Shown here: positions 27,056 to 36,322 of the stretch, piece after piece
Layout of the letters: the number at the start of each line of letters is the position of its first letter
How positions within the stretch are numbered: position 1 is the stretch's first letter
NCBI RefSeq assembly: GCF_004364345.1
Contig: NZ_SOCA01000006.1
Coordinates: 1 to 64,000, forward strand
Direction of reading: 5' to 3'
Length of the DNA: 64,000 nt
Source of the DNA: Prosthecobacter fusiformis
GTDB taxonomy: Bacteria; Verrucomicrobiota; Verrucomicrobiia; Verrucomicrobiales; Verrucomicrobiaceae
Notes under the pieces: model-generated
What the model was told of the DNA's origin: nothing
The model's input: the letters and a program-made list of their open reading frames with translations, nothing else
Database searches by the model: none
Translations under genes and position numbers: made by a program

Positions 27056-27077
27056 GCTTGTGAAATATTTCACAAGC
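27056..27077. promoter_or_regulatory. Perfect 22-bp palindrome, Rex-box or CRP-type operator
   Basis: The core TTGTGAAATATTTCACAA (27058-27075) equals the Rex consensus TTGTGAA-N4-TTCACAA and also fits the CRP consensus TGTGA-N6-TCACA. A matching G and C extend the symmetry to 22 bp. It lies 18 bases upstream of the actA start codon, just after the candidate promoter. Rex senses NADH/NAD+ and represses respiratory genes in several phyla. Confidence 0.8.
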
Positions 27078-27094
27078 GCATTCACCGAGATTTT

Positions 27095-27898
27095 ATGGGT
27101 AATTTCTTTCCGCGTTGGACCAATTGGCTGCCTTTAAAGCTGGCCGTCGGGGTCGCATTCATCGCTTTTGGGGTGAGTGTGGGCGTCGCGTACTACTTCA
27201 CTCCGAAATACACACGGGTGGGATATGAGCCGACTCAGCCTGTACCATTCTCCCACAAGATTCACGCCGGGCAGCTAGGCCTGGACTGTCGTTACTGTCA
27301 CTCCTTTGTGGAGAATTCCAGTCACGCCAACGTGCCGACCAACCAGACCTGCTTCAATTGCCATGGTCCAGGCAAGGGCAACATCAAGTCTGCCAGCCCC
27401 AAGCTAGAGCTGGTGGTGAAGGCTCAAGAGACCAAGCAGCCCATCCCGTGGGTGAAGGTCCACAAAGCACCTGACTACGTGTATTTCAATCACAGCGCCC
27501 ACTTGAACCGCGGCATTTCCTGCCAGTCCTGCCACGGACAGGTGAATGAGATGGAAGTGGTAAAGCATGCTGAGCCTCAGTCCATGGGCTGGTGCCTTGA
27601 TTGCCATCGCAATCCGGAGCAGAAGCTTCGTCCGCTGGATCAGATCACCAATTTGAATTACAAGCCTGAGCAACTGGACCGCACCGCCTTTTATCAGAGC
27701 CTCATCACGAAGGGTGTGAAGGCTGAAGAAATCGCAGAAACCATCGGCGAAGGCAAAAAAGCAACCTCTGTTGAGGAACTGGTGACGCTGGCCTCTGAAT
27801 CTTACGGCAAACAGGTGACCCAGCTCGAGGTTGGTAGCCAGCTCAAGAAGCACTGGCAGGTGCAACCACCTGAAAACTGCACCTCCTGCCACCGCTAA
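27095..27898 (+). CDS. actA: Alternative complex III subunit ActA, pentaheme cytochrome c
   Basis: 267 residues. An N-terminal transmembrane helix (residues about 14-36) anchors a periplasmic domain with five CxxCH haem-binding motifs at residues about 64 (CRYCH), 86 (CFNCH), 143 (CQSCH), 168 (CLDCH) and 262 (CTSCH). This layout matches ActA of alternative complex III, a quinol:electron-acceptor oxidoreductase that replaces the bc1 complex. It is the first gene of actABCD, expressed behind a Rex/CRP-like palindrome. Confidence 0.95.
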   Translation: MGNFFPRWTNWLPLKLAVGVAFIAFGVSVGVAYYFTPKYTRVGYEPTQPVPFSHKIHAGQLGLDCRYCHSFVENSSHANVPTNQTCFNCHGPGKGNIKSASPKLELVVKAQETKQPIPWVKVHKAPDYVYFNHSAHLNRGISCQSCHGQVNEMEVVKHAEPQSMGWCLDCHRNPEQKLRPLDQITNLNYKPEQLDRTAFYQSLITKGVKAEEIAETIGEGKKATSVEELVTLASESYGKQVTQLEVGSQLKKHWQVQPPENCTSCHR

Positions 27899-27927
27899 CC
27901 CCTGCGCCCCTCTCTCTACCGCACCTC

Positions 27928-30900
27928 ATGAAACGCATCTGGAATCACCCCGAAGAGCCTCAGGCCGGCAAGCGCTATTGGCGCAGCACAGGCGAACTGG
28001 AGCGTCGCTCGGAGTTTCTGAACAAACTCGGTGTCGAGTTCCCTGCTGGGGACACTCTGAACGAAGAAGAACGCGAAACATCCCGTCGTGACTTCCTCAA
28101 GCTCATGGGGGCCTCGACGGCCATGATGGGCCTCGCTTCCTGCCGCCGACCGCTGACCAACATTCTTCCCTACACGGATCATGTGGAGTGGGTCGTCCCG
28201 GGCAAGCCTCTACTCTATGCCACGGTGAAGCCAACAGCGACGGGTGTCATGCCGATTGTGGCAGTCACCCACGAAGGTCGTCCTACTCACCTTCAGGGTA
28301 ATCCACTGCACCCCCTCGGTGGCGGTTTGGACAGCTTTGCACAGGCTTCCATCCTGGACGTTTATGATCCAGAGCGCTCCCAGTCCCCTCTGGCCGCTGG
28401 CAAGAAGATCTCCTGGGAAGCTGCGGGCAAGAAAATAGCTTCGATCGTGGAAGCCTCGCAAAAAAGCGCCGGAGCTGATCTGGCGGTGATTGTCGGCAAA
28501 ACGACGTCCCCAACCACTCATCGCCTCTTGGGTGAATTGAAGGCTGCTTTGCCCCAGGTGAAACTGATCGGTTACGAGGCTCTCGCCACCGAAGGTCTGG
28601 ACCGTGTGCAGAAAGATGTGCTTGGCACCGGAGTGAAGACCTTTGTCCGCTTCAGCAAGGCACTGCGCATCATCTCTCTAGATAGTGATTTCTTGGGTCT
28701 GGACCCAGTCGCCGGTGAAAACATCAAGCACTTCACTAGGCAGCGCTCCAAAGACGCTCCTGGTGGTGAGATGAACCGCCTGTATGCGCTGGAAAACCGT
28801 TACACCGTCACGGGTGGTATGGCAGACCATCGCAAGCCCCTGGCTGCCAGCCTGATTCCTGTGGCTGCAGCGGTGATCGCCTCCGAATTGGGTGAAGCAT
28901 CTGCTAAAGCGCTGGCGGATACTGCTCCTGCTTCGCTGAAAGAATGGCTGGCTCCAGCCATTGCCGACTTGATTGATAACAAAGGTAAGTCTGTGGTGCT
29001 GGCGGGTTCCCGCTATGGCGCTGAGGTGCATGCTCTGGTGGCTTCCATCAACAATGCGCTCGGTGCTTACGGTTCGACAGTCGCCCTCCTACAGTCTGCT
29101 GGTGAAGTTGAATTGGGCAACTTTGCAGAACTGACTGCCGCTCTGGATGCTGGCACCGTGAAGACCGTCATCTCGCTGACACCTTCAAATCTGTTATTTG
29201 ATGCTCCTGGAGCAGCCGCACTGGCGGATACGATGAAGGACAAAGCGGTGGAGCTTGTCCACCTCGGTCATCTGGCTGACGTGACTGGCCGCAAAGCCGC
29301 ACTGCACCTTCCTTCTGCACATTTCCTGGAGTCCTGGGGTGATGCACGCGCAGCAGATGGCACTTATTCGGTCGTGCAGCCAATGATCCTGCCGCTCTAT
29401 GATGGCGTCAGTGAAAATGAAGTTTTGCTGGCTCTCCTGGGGCGCAAAAAACTCGGTCCTGCTGAAGCTCCCGCTGCCGATGCCGCCGCACCTGCCCCGG
29501 AAGATCCTGCTTATCAGGCTGTCCGCGATACTTTCGCTGCCGTTGCTGGCAGTCTGGATGAAGTGAAATGGAATTTCACTCTTCGTGACGGCTTCCTCAA
29601 AGGCTCTGCGTATGTCAAGTCATCCGGCGTGGTGAACACCTCCGCCGTTGCTGGTCTGGTGGCCGCCGTGCCGGTGCCTGTTGCTCCTTCTGCTGAATCT
29701 TTTGAAGTCGTTCTTCTTCCTGATTCCGGGGTTTACGATGGCCGTTATTCCAGTAATGCCTGGCTGCAAGAAGCTCCAGACCCAGTCACCAAGCTTACTT
29801 GGGACAATGCGGCGCTGCTCGGTGCCGCCGCCTTCCGCTCTATGGGGCTGAAGGAAGGTCAGATGGTGAAAATCACCGTCAACGGCGCGGAAATTAAGAT
29901 CCCTGCGATTGAGGCTCCGGGTCACGTTTCCCATTCCATCAGTATTTCGGTCGGCTACGGTCAGGACAAACTCGGATTTGTCGGCTCTGGCAGCGCTGAG
30001 AAAAAGAAGGGTCAGGCCCGTGGATTCAATGCCTATCCTTTGCGTAAAGCCCTGGGCGAATACGTCCTGCCAGGTGCCAAGATCGAGAAACTGGAAGAAG
30101 TTTACGAACTGGCCATCACGCAGGAGCACAACACGATGGAAGGCCGCGCGCTGTATCGTGAAGGCACCCTGGAGACTTTTGCCAAAAAGCCTGATTTTGC
30201 TCAGACCACGGGCATGGACGGGCATATCCCGCAGAATATTTCTTTCTACAAGGGCCAGCTCGGCGTGCGTAGCGAAACTAATCCAGAAGGGTTCGATTAC
30301 GAGAAGCAGCACCAGTGGGGCATGACCATTGACCTGAGCAAGTGCCTGGGTTGCAATGCTTGTAACATCGCTTGTACTTCGGAAAATAACATCCCGGTTG
30401 TCGGCAAGGATCAGGTCCGCAAGGGCCGTCTCATGCAGTGGATCCGCATGGATCGCTACTTCGCCAGCGCTAAGTGGGGCGCGGAAAACGCGAAGTCTGA
30501 TGACGTCAACATTGAGCCGACTGTCGAGCAGCTTGAAAATGCTGAGATGGTGCAGCAGCCGGTCGCTTGCCAGCAGTGCGAATCTGCTCCTTGTGAAACT
30601 GTCTGTCCGGTCAATGCCACAGTGCATACCACCGATGGTCTGAATGCCATGGCCTATAACCGCTGCATCGGCACCCGGTATTGCGCTAACAACTGCCCAT
30701 ACACAGCCCGTCGTTTCAACTGGTTCGACTACAACAAGCGTCCTCTCGACGAACTTTATTGGGGTCCGCTTTCCACCGCTGAAAAAACCGGTGTTCGCGA
30801 ATCCGTCCAGCTTCAGAAGAATCCAAACGTCACCGTCCGTATGCGCGGCGTGATCGAGAAGTGCACCTACTGTGTGCAGCGTCTCGAAGCTGCCAAGATT

Positions 30901-31188
30901 CAACAGAAGCAGAAGCAGCGTGATTCCAAGAACTTCCGTATCCCGACGGACTCTGTCAAAGTGGCTTGCCAGGCAGCCTGCTCTACTGAGGCGATTGTCT
31001 TCGGTGACCTTGCCGATCCTAAGTCGGCAGTGGTGAAGTCCAAAGCTTCGCCTCGCAACTATCAGCTCTTGAAATACATCGGCACCCAGCCCCGCACCAG
31101 CTACCTGGCCCGTCTGAAAAATCCGAATCCGAATCCATCCATGCCCGGTGCCGCCGACGTCGCCGCCTGGAGCGCCCACCAAATTTAA
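27928..31188 (+). CDS. actB: Alternative complex III subunit ActB (molybdopterin-like plus Fe-S domain)
   Basis: 1086 residues. A twin-arginine motif SRRDFLK (about 52) directs export. A molybdopterin-oxidoreductase-like domain (about 60-750) lacks obvious cofactor-binding motifs, as in other ActB proteins. An Fe-S domain follows, with four cysteine groups: CLGCNACNIAC (about 805), CQQCESAPCETVC (about 881), CIGTRYCANNC (about 912) and CTYC/CQAAC (about 978 and 1013). These would hold three [4Fe-4S] and one [3Fe-4S] cluster. The start lies 29 bases after actA. Confidence 0.95.
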   Translation: MKRIWNHPEEPQAGKRYWRSTGELERRSEFLNKLGVEFPAGDTLNEEERETSRRDFLKLMGASTAMMGLASCRRPLTNILPYTDHVEWVVPGKPLLYATVKPTATGVMPIVAVTHEGRPTHLQGNPLHPLGGGLDSFAQASILDVYDPERSQSPLAAGKKISWEAAGKKIASIVEASQKSAGADLAVIVGKTTSPTTHRLLGELKAALPQVKLIGYEALATEGLDRVQKDVLGTGVKTFVRFSKALRIISLDSDFLGLDPVAGENIKHFTRQRSKDAPGGEMNRLYALENRYTVTGGMADHRKPLAASLIPVAAAVIASELGEASAKALADTAPASLKEWLAPAIADLIDNKGKSVVLAGSRYGAEVHALVASINNALGAYGSTVALLQSAGEVELGNFAELTAALDAGTVKTVISLTPSNLLFDAPGAAALADTMKDKAVELVHLGHLADVTGRKAALHLPSAHFLESWGDARAADGTYSVVQPMILPLYDGVSENEVLLALLGRKKLGPAEAPAADAAAPAPEDPAYQAVRDTFAAVAGSLDEVKWNFTLRDGFLKGSAYVKSSGVVNTSAVAGLVAAVPVPVAPSAESFEVVLLPDSGVYDGRYSSNAWLQEAPDPVTKLTWDNAALLGAAAFRSMGLKEGQMVKITVNGAEIKIPAIEAPGHVSHSISISVGYGQDKLGFVGSGSAEKKKGQARGFNAYPLRKALGEYVLPGAKIEKLEEVYELAITQEHNTMEGRALYREGTLETFAKKPDFAQTTGMDGHIPQNISFYKGQLGVRSETNPEGFDYEKQHQWGMTIDLSKCLGCNACNIACTSENNIPVVGKDQVRKGRLMQWIRMDRYFASAKWGAENAKSDDVNIEPTVEQLENAEMVQQPVACQQCESAPCETVCPVNATVHTTDGLNAMAYNRCIGTRYCANNCPYTARRFNWFDYNKRPLDELYWGPLSTAEKTGVRESVQLQKNPNVTVRMRGVIEKCTYCVQRLEAAKIQQKQKQRDSKNFRIPTDSVKVACQAACSTEAIVFGDLADPKSAVVKSKASPRNYQLLKYIGTQPRTSYLARLKNPNPNPSMPGAADVAAWSAHQI

Positions 31189-31197
31189 GCCGGAACC

Positions 31198-32676
31198 ATG
31201 GAAGCCACCGCTACCACCCACTCAACGGAAGCCCACACAGGCGCGCCTCGCATCTTGGATCGCGAGCCCCTGGTGCTGAACAACCGTTCCTATTCCTGGA
31301 TCACCAACCGCATCTGCGGCATCGTGGAAAACAAGCAGCCCCTCCTTTGGTGGGTGCTGTTTGTGCCTTCTGTGCTGCTGACACTGCTGACGGTGTTCTG
31401 CTTCACCTACCTGATCTCCACCGGTGTGGGTGTCTGGGGTCAAAAGCAGCCCGTCGCCTGGGCATGGGACATCACCAACTTCGTGTTCTGGATCGGTATC
31501 GGTCACGCGGGTACCCTCATCTCAGCCATTCTTTTCCTGACCCGCCAGAAGTGGCGTACGTCTGTGAACCGTGCTGCTGAAGCCATGACCATCTTTGCCG
31601 TGATGTGCGCCGGTTTGTTCCCGGCCTTCCACGTCGGTCGTGTCTGGATGGTTTGGTTCCTGGCTCCGATCCCCAACGCCAATGCGGTGTGGCAGAACTT
31701 CAAATCCCCCCTCCTTTGGGACGTGTTTGCGGTGTCCACATACTTCACGGTGTCCGCTGTGTTCTGGTTCCTCGGTTTGGTTCCTGACCTTGCCACCCTG
31801 CGTGATCGTTGCAAACCCGGCCTGAGAAAGACCCTTTACGGCATCTTCTCCCTCGGCTGGCGCGGTGCTAACCGTCACTGGAGCCACTATGAAACGGCCT
31901 ACATGTTGCTGGCCGCTCTCTCTACCCCGCTGGTGCTTTCCGTGCACTCCGTGGTGTCCTTCGACTTCGCTACCTCCATCGTTCCCGGCTGGCACACCAC
32001 CATCTTCCCACCTTACTTCGTGGCAGGTGCTATCTTCGGTGGTTTCGCCATGGTGCTCACCCTCATGATCCCGGTCTCCAAGATCTACGGTCTGGGTGAC
32101 CTCATCACGCCGAAGCACATCGATAACATGGCCAAGATCATCCTGCTGACAGGAACGATCGTCGGTTATGCTTACTGCATGGAGTTCTTCATCGCCTACT
32201 ACGGCGCTAACAAGTATGAGCTTCAGACCTTCCAACTTCGTGGTCTGTATGGTCCTTCCACCTGGGCTTATTATTTCATGTTCGGGTTCAACGTGTTTGC
32301 CCCGCAGCTCTTCTGGTACCGTCCTTTCCGCCATAACCTCTGGGTCGTCATGTTCGTCTGCATGTGCGTGAACGCCGGGATGTGGTTTGAGCGTTATGTG
32401 ATCATCGCGACCACTCTGGAGCGTCACCTGACCCCCGGTTCCTGGCGTGTTTACGAGGCGACTTGGGTGGATAAGTACACCTTCCTGGGTACCTTCGGCC
32501 TGTTCATGATGCTGTTCCTTCTGTTCCTCCGCTTCCTGCCTGTCATCGCCATCGGTGAAGTGAAAGGTGTGCTGCCTCAGTCCAACGCTCATGCGAGCGA
32601 CCATGACGAGAAGGGCATCCAGGAAGAGGACCTCATGAATTACCCTGACCGCCACGTGGCCAAGACCGTCGCCTGA
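31198..32676 (+). CDS. actC: Alternative complex III subunit ActC (NrfD-type membrane protein)
   Basis: 492 residues with about ten transmembrane helices. It belongs to the NrfD/PsrC family and provides the quinol-binding membrane core. Recognisable segments include [16 protein letters not shown] and YWRPFRH-like [11 protein letters not shown] near residue 375. The start ATG 31198 follows the actB stop by 9 bases. The C-terminal cytoplasmic tail is charged ([18 protein letters not shown]). Confidence 0.95.
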   Translation: MEATATTHSTEAHTGAPRILDREPLVLNNRSYSWITNRICGIVENKQPLLWWVLFVPSVLLTLLTVFCFTYLISTGVGVWGQKQPVAWAWDITNFVFWIGIGHAGTLISAILFLTRQKWRTSVNRAAEAMTIFAVMCAGLFPAFHVGRVWMVWFLAPIPNANAVWQNFKSPLLWDVFAVSTYFTVSAVFWFLGLVPDLATLRDRCKPGLRKTLYGIFSLGWRGANRHWSHYETAYMLLAALSTPLVLSVHSVVSFDFATSIVPGWHTTIFPPYFVAGAIFGGFAMVLTLMIPVSKIYGLGDLITPKHIDNMAKIILLTGTIVGYAYCMEFFIAYYGANKYELQTFQLRGLYGPSTWAYYFMFGFNVFAPQLFWYRPFRHNLWVVMFVCMCVNAGMWFERYVIIATTLERHLTPGSWRVYEATWVDKYTFLGTFGLFMMLFLLFLRFLPVIAIGEVKGVLPQSNAHASDHDEKGIQEEDLMNYPDRHVAKTVA

Positions 32677-32679
32677 TGC

Positions 32680-32713
32680 GGATTTCAAATTTCACCTTTT
32701 AAATTTCAAATCC
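32680..32713 (+). other. Intercistronic stem-loop between actC and actD
   Basis: GGATTTCAAATTT (32680-32692) pairs with AAATTTCAAATCC (32701-32713) through a 13-bp stem with one C-C mismatch and an 8-base loop. It ends 3 bases before the GTG start of actD and has no T-run, so it looks like an mRNA stability or translation element rather than a terminator. Confidence 0.55.
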
Positions 32714-32716
32714 ATC

Positions 32717-33316
32717 GTGAGCACCACCCTCAAAAGAGTACACGGCTTCCTTGCTGAATTCGACAACGTTCAGGATCTCTATCATGCAGCCGAGCACGTC
32801 CGCGATGCTGGTTACCAGCGCTGGGATGTGCATACGCCATTCCCGATCCACGGCATGGATGACGCCATGGGCGTGAAGCGTTCCAAGCTGCCTTACTTCG
32901 TTTTCTTCGGCGGCCTGACGGGCACTTGTGTGGCCTTCACTCTACAGACTCTCACCCAGACCACCTTTTGGGCAGACATCGGTCTTGGGTTCCTCCAGAA
33001 GCTGGCGGAAACCTACCCGACGGTTGTCCAGGCTAAGCCAACTCACATTTGGACGCTGCCTGCCTTCTTCCCGGTCATGTTCGAGCTGACGATTCTGTTC
33101 TCAGCCTTCACGGTGCTGTTCGGCCTTCTCTCCATGATCGGCCTGCCGCGTCTGAATCATCCGCTGTTTGTGTCCAAGCGTTTCGCGAAGTTCTCCGACG
33201 ACGGATTCTTTGTCTGCATCGAAGCACGCGACCCTAAGTTCTCTCAGGAAGGCACCAAGACCTTGCTTGAGAAACTCGGTGGCAAGAACATCGAACTGAT
33301 CGAAGACGACATCTAA
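32717..33316 (+). CDS. actD: Alternative complex III subunit ActD
   Basis: 199 residues from GTG 32717. The DUF3341 family is recognised from the N-terminal soluble part (VHGFLAEFDNVQDLYHAAEHVRDAGY, containing the typical DVHTPFPIHGMD segment), followed by two transmembrane hairpin helices and a soluble C-terminus. It is a membrane subunit of alternative complex III. The operon terminates right after it; genes for ActE and ActF do not follow, unlike the full actABCDEF layout. Confidence 0.93.
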   Translation: MSTTLKRVHGFLAEFDNVQDLYHAAEHVRDAGYQRWDVHTPFPIHGMDDAMGVKRSKLPYFVFFGGLTGTCVAFTLQTLTQTTFWADIGLGFLQKLAETYPTVVQAKPTHIWTLPAFFPVMFELTILFSAFTVLFGLLSMIGLPRLNHPLFVSKRFAKFSDDGFFVCIEARDPKFSQEGTKTLLEKLGGKNIELIEDDI

Positions 33317-33344
33317 ACCACGTATTATTTCCGTGTCACTTTTA

Positions 33345-33373
33345 AGCAGCCCGTCTTTTGGCGGGCTGTTTTG
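33345..33373 (+). terminator. Rho-independent terminator of actABCD
   Basis: CAGCCCG (33347-33353) pairs with CGGGCTG (33362-33368), extended by G-T and A-T pairs, followed by TTTTGTT. It lies about 30 bases after the actD stop. Confidence 0.9.
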
Positions 33374-33427
33374 TTAGAGGCAGAGGTTTCCGCTTTTGAC
33401 TGGGCTCGTTCTTTCGTCAGCCCGGCA

Positions 33428-35929
33428 TCACGCCTTCACCATCAGATAGTGCTTGGGCTTGCCGTGACGCTGTTTGTTGGTCAAGGGTGGCAAATCCAGG
33501 TGGAAGAGATGACGTAGTGTTTTGTTATGCTGCTTAAGGGTGGATGTCGCCGCTTCTTGCAGGCTCAGCCAACGCCGCCAGGGGTGCGCGGGTGCATGGG
33601 TGATGTGGCGCAGGAGGCTAAGCCATTCTACATAGGCGCGTGAGAGGTCGCCAGCAGCCACGCCGTCACGGAGATCACGCGCATCGGCGCGCTCGGGATG
33701 GAGCAGCGCATCCAGGAGTTCAGCCGCACCTTCGCCGTAGTCCAGAGGCAGGCCGTTTTCCAGATAACCCGGGTGATTGATGAATCCATAGGTGTTCCGG
33801 CAACTGGCCCCCAGACGCTCTGAGCCGCAGCTCACGGGCAGGTCAAACTTCGTGCCGCTGCGTAAATTGGCCATGTGTGCAATGAGTTCATCCACCAGGT
33901 AGCCTTCATCTTCCAAGGCTGCGGCAATGGCCAAGCCCTCACCTCCCTGAAAGAAAGAAAAGATTTCACCCCGACGGGTGGGGGTGCCGGTTTCATCGAT
34001 CAAGCCGAGTGAACGCCATGCATGGATGGGGGAGCCTGGTCTTGGCTGCCGGTCTGTGGCTGTATTGGCCACATCATCGGCCTGAACACCCGTGTCATTT
34101 TTTACCACGATGGTCCGCTCACGTGGCTGGAAAAGTGGACGGTCATGGGAATCATGATAGACGGGGACCTCAATCTCATTGAGATCGAAGACGGCGAAGA
34201 CCAGACCTTCCTTGGCTACGGTGCTGACCAGGCGCGGTAAAACATCTGGAAATGCGTCACCGTTTTGTCCCTCCATGAGAGCGCCTGCCAGGGCAGGGGA
34301 GTGTAGGATTTCTATTTCATCCAGAGGGATGGATTCGACTTTGCGCGGCAGCTTGAGAAACTTTCGCAAACTTTTGGTTGGGCGAACATTGCCGGGTTCT
34401 TCCTCCACCGGTTGCCCTAGCGGGATCTCGACTCCGTATCGGTCTTTTTCGATTTTGCCTACGCGGCCAATGCCATGGGCAAAACGCGCCACAAAGCCGG
34501 GGATGCTCAGAGCGGAAGCGATCTTTTCCGTCCCGGCCAGCCAGGCGTGGCCTAACGGGATGCGTTGCAATGGAGTGTTCGAGCGGCGCTCCCATTCCCC
34601 CTTGGAATTGAGGATTTGTTTCTGGGTCGCCTCCAAGCCAAAGAGAGCCTTTTCAGTTTTGGGCGCATGCATGATCTCCGGCGCATCGGCTTCCAGACCC
34701 AGCAGTGGCGGGACTTTGGCATAGAGCCGCCCGGCGAAACGTTCGGCTTCTTGAAAGGCATTCTCTCCGGTTTGTGAGGCATGTTTCATCACCCTGAGGA
34801 AGATGGGCCATGCCAGCAGCTCTCCGCGGTGTAAGCGGGCCGGGCGGGCATCCATCAGTGTGGGGCTTTGTTTGGTGGTGACCACATATCCCTTTTCGTC
34901 CAGGCCCCTGCGTCCGGCGCGGCCGTACATTTGCAGGAGCTCATCCGGTGTCAGCTTATGCTCGGACTTGCCATCATGAAAAGTAGTCGCGGCGACATGT
35001 ACACTCCGGACGGAAAAATTGATGCCTGCGGACAGTCCCATCGTTGCGACGATGACGCGCAACTGACCTGCCTTTGCCAGTGGCTCGATGACCCCTGCCC
35101 GTGCAGCATAGGACAGACCGCTGTGATGGAAGGCGATGCGTTTTTCCAACAAGGCACAGAGATCTTTTCCACAGACGGCCCGTTGTTCATGCGTGAGTTC
35201 CAACGACTCTCCATGGGGGAGGTCTGCCGCCAGTCGGCGTGCGATGGACTCGGCCTCCTTGCGCCTGGGGGAGAAGATCAGCAAGGGTGCCAGGTCCGCC
35301 AGCATGACAGACGCGGCGAATTTCGGCCAGAAATGCTCAAAATGCCTCGACATCCGTTGAGGCAATGATTCCCACGGTGCCTCCTCCAGGGGGACCGGAC
35401 GCTCTTTTGTCTGCACGACTTCAGCGGACCGTCCCAGGCGTCGCAGCCAGGCAACAATGTCATCGGGATTGGCCACGGATCCGCTCAGAAGCAGTAGCCG
35501 GGTATCCGGAGGAGCCAATGCAATGGCCGCCTCATAATGGCTGCCGCGTGCGGCATCGGCGATCATTTGATATTCATCGATCACCAGCATGGCGGGACCC
35601 TCACCCCGGACGAGTCTTTCTAGCTGTGTCTCCAGCGTGGCCACGACCACCGGTGCCCCGACGTTTTCCGAGACATCCCCTGTGGCGATGCCGACGTCCC
35701 ATTTGGCCTCCTTCCATTCGGCATATTTGTCATTCGCCAGCGCTCGCGTGGGAACGGTGTACACGGCCTGTCCCTCAATGGAGCGGGACTGGTGCAGCAG
35801 CTCAAAGATGTACGTCTTGCCTGCTCCCGTGGGGGCACTCACCACCACATCCGTGCCTTCGCGCAGAAGAGTGACGGCCTGATGCTGCCAGGTGTCGGGG
35901 AGTTTGAGGGTGTTGAGCGAAGGAAGCAT
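33428..35929 (-). CDS. Ski2-like superfamily 2 DEAD/DEAH-box helicase
   Basis: 833 residues. Motif I is SAPTGAGKTYIF (about 31-42), motif II is IDEYQM (about 115-120, DEYQ in place of DEVH/DEAH), motif III is SGSVAN, and motif VI is YGRAGRRGLDEKG near 336. The GRAGRRG form is typical of Ski2/Mtr4/HelY helicases. The long C-terminal half (about 400-833) has no recognised nuclease domain. The substrate, RNA or DNA, cannot be deduced. It is a single gene, convergent with actABCD. Confidence 0.88.
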   Translation of the reverse strand: MLPSLNTLKLPDTWQHQAVTLLREGTDVVVSAPTGAGKTYIFELLHQSRSIEGQAVYTVPTRALANDKYAEWKEAKWDVGIATGDVSENVGAPVVVATLETQLERLVRGEGPAMLVIDEYQMIADAARGSHYEAAIALAPPDTRLLLLSGSVANPDDIVAWLRRLGRSAEVVQTKERPVPLEEAPWESLPQRMSRHFEHFWPKFAASVMLADLAPLLIFSPRRKEAESIARRLAADLPHGESLELTHEQRAVCGKDLCALLEKRIAFHHSGLSYAARAGVIEPLAKAGQLRVIVATMGLSAGINFSVRSVHVAATTFHDGKSEHKLTPDELLQMYGRAGRRGLDEKGYVVTTKQSPTLMDARPARLHRGELLAWPIFLRVMKHASQTGENAFQEAERFAGRLYAKVPPLLGLEADAPEIMHAPKTEKALFGLEATQKQILNSKGEWERRSNTPLQRIPLGHAWLAGTEKIASALSIPGFVARFAHGIGRVGKIEKDRYGVEIPLGQPVEEEPGNVRPTKSLRKFLKLPRKVESIPLDEIEILHSPALAGALMEGQNGDAFPDVLPRLVSTVAKEGLVFAVFDLNEIEVPVYHDSHDRPLFQPRERTIVVKNDTGVQADDVANTATDRQPRPGSPIHAWRSLGLIDETGTPTRRGEIFSFFQGGEGLAIAAALEDEGYLVDELIAHMANLRSGTKFDLPVSCGSERLGASCRNTYGFINHPGYLENGLPLDYGEGAAELLDALLHPERADARDLRDGVAAGDLSRAYVEWLSLLRHITHAPAHPWRRWLSLQEAATSTLKQHNKTLRHLFHLDLPPLTNKQRHGKPKHYLMVKA

Positions 35930-36064
35930 TTAAAAGTGCTGCCCTTTTGGTTACGAACGGCAGGCGGTCGGTGCAAGAAAAGGATCAGTCTTCCTGCATT
36001 CAGCCAGAATCTGGAATGATATCCTTCTGGACTTGTGATCTTTTTTTGTGATACTTCTCTCATC

Positions 36065-36322
36065 ATGAAAACCGCCACTATCCGCGATCTACGCTACAAC
36101 TTCCCCAAGCTGGAAGCTTGGCTGCGCAATGGTGAGGAAATCCAGATCACCAAGCACAACAAACCGGTGGCCAAATTGGTGAAGGATAAGGATGCGGCTC
36201 CTCCTCCCGCCCGCCTGACCTCAGAAGAACGGCTGGCACGCATCCGCCGCACCTGGAAGGGCCGTGTCTTCAGCGCTCAAGAAGTCGAAGAAATGCGTGC
36301 TTTTGAAACCGGCGAGCCATGA
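36065..36322 (+). CDS. Phd/YefM-family antitoxin
   Basis: 85 residues from ATG 36065. The N-terminal DNA-binding fold is recognisable from TIRDLRYNFPKLEAWLRNGEEIQITKHNKPVAKLV, the standard Phd/YefM layout. The charged C-terminal half would bind and neutralise the toxin. The ATGA overlap with the following PIN gene is characteristic of such modules. Two TTGTGAT direct repeats (36033-36039 and 36046-36052) lie just upstream and may be operator elements. Confidence 0.9.
   Translation: MKTATIRDLRYNFPKLEAWLRNGEEIQITKHNKPVAKLVKDKDAAPPPARLTSEERLARIRRTWKGRVFSAQEVEEMRAFETGEP

Noticed and set aside
29620..31221. Minus-strand open frame of 533 codons opposite actB
   Set aside because: Antisense to the well-supported Fe-S domain of actB, low-complexity product, no family motif.
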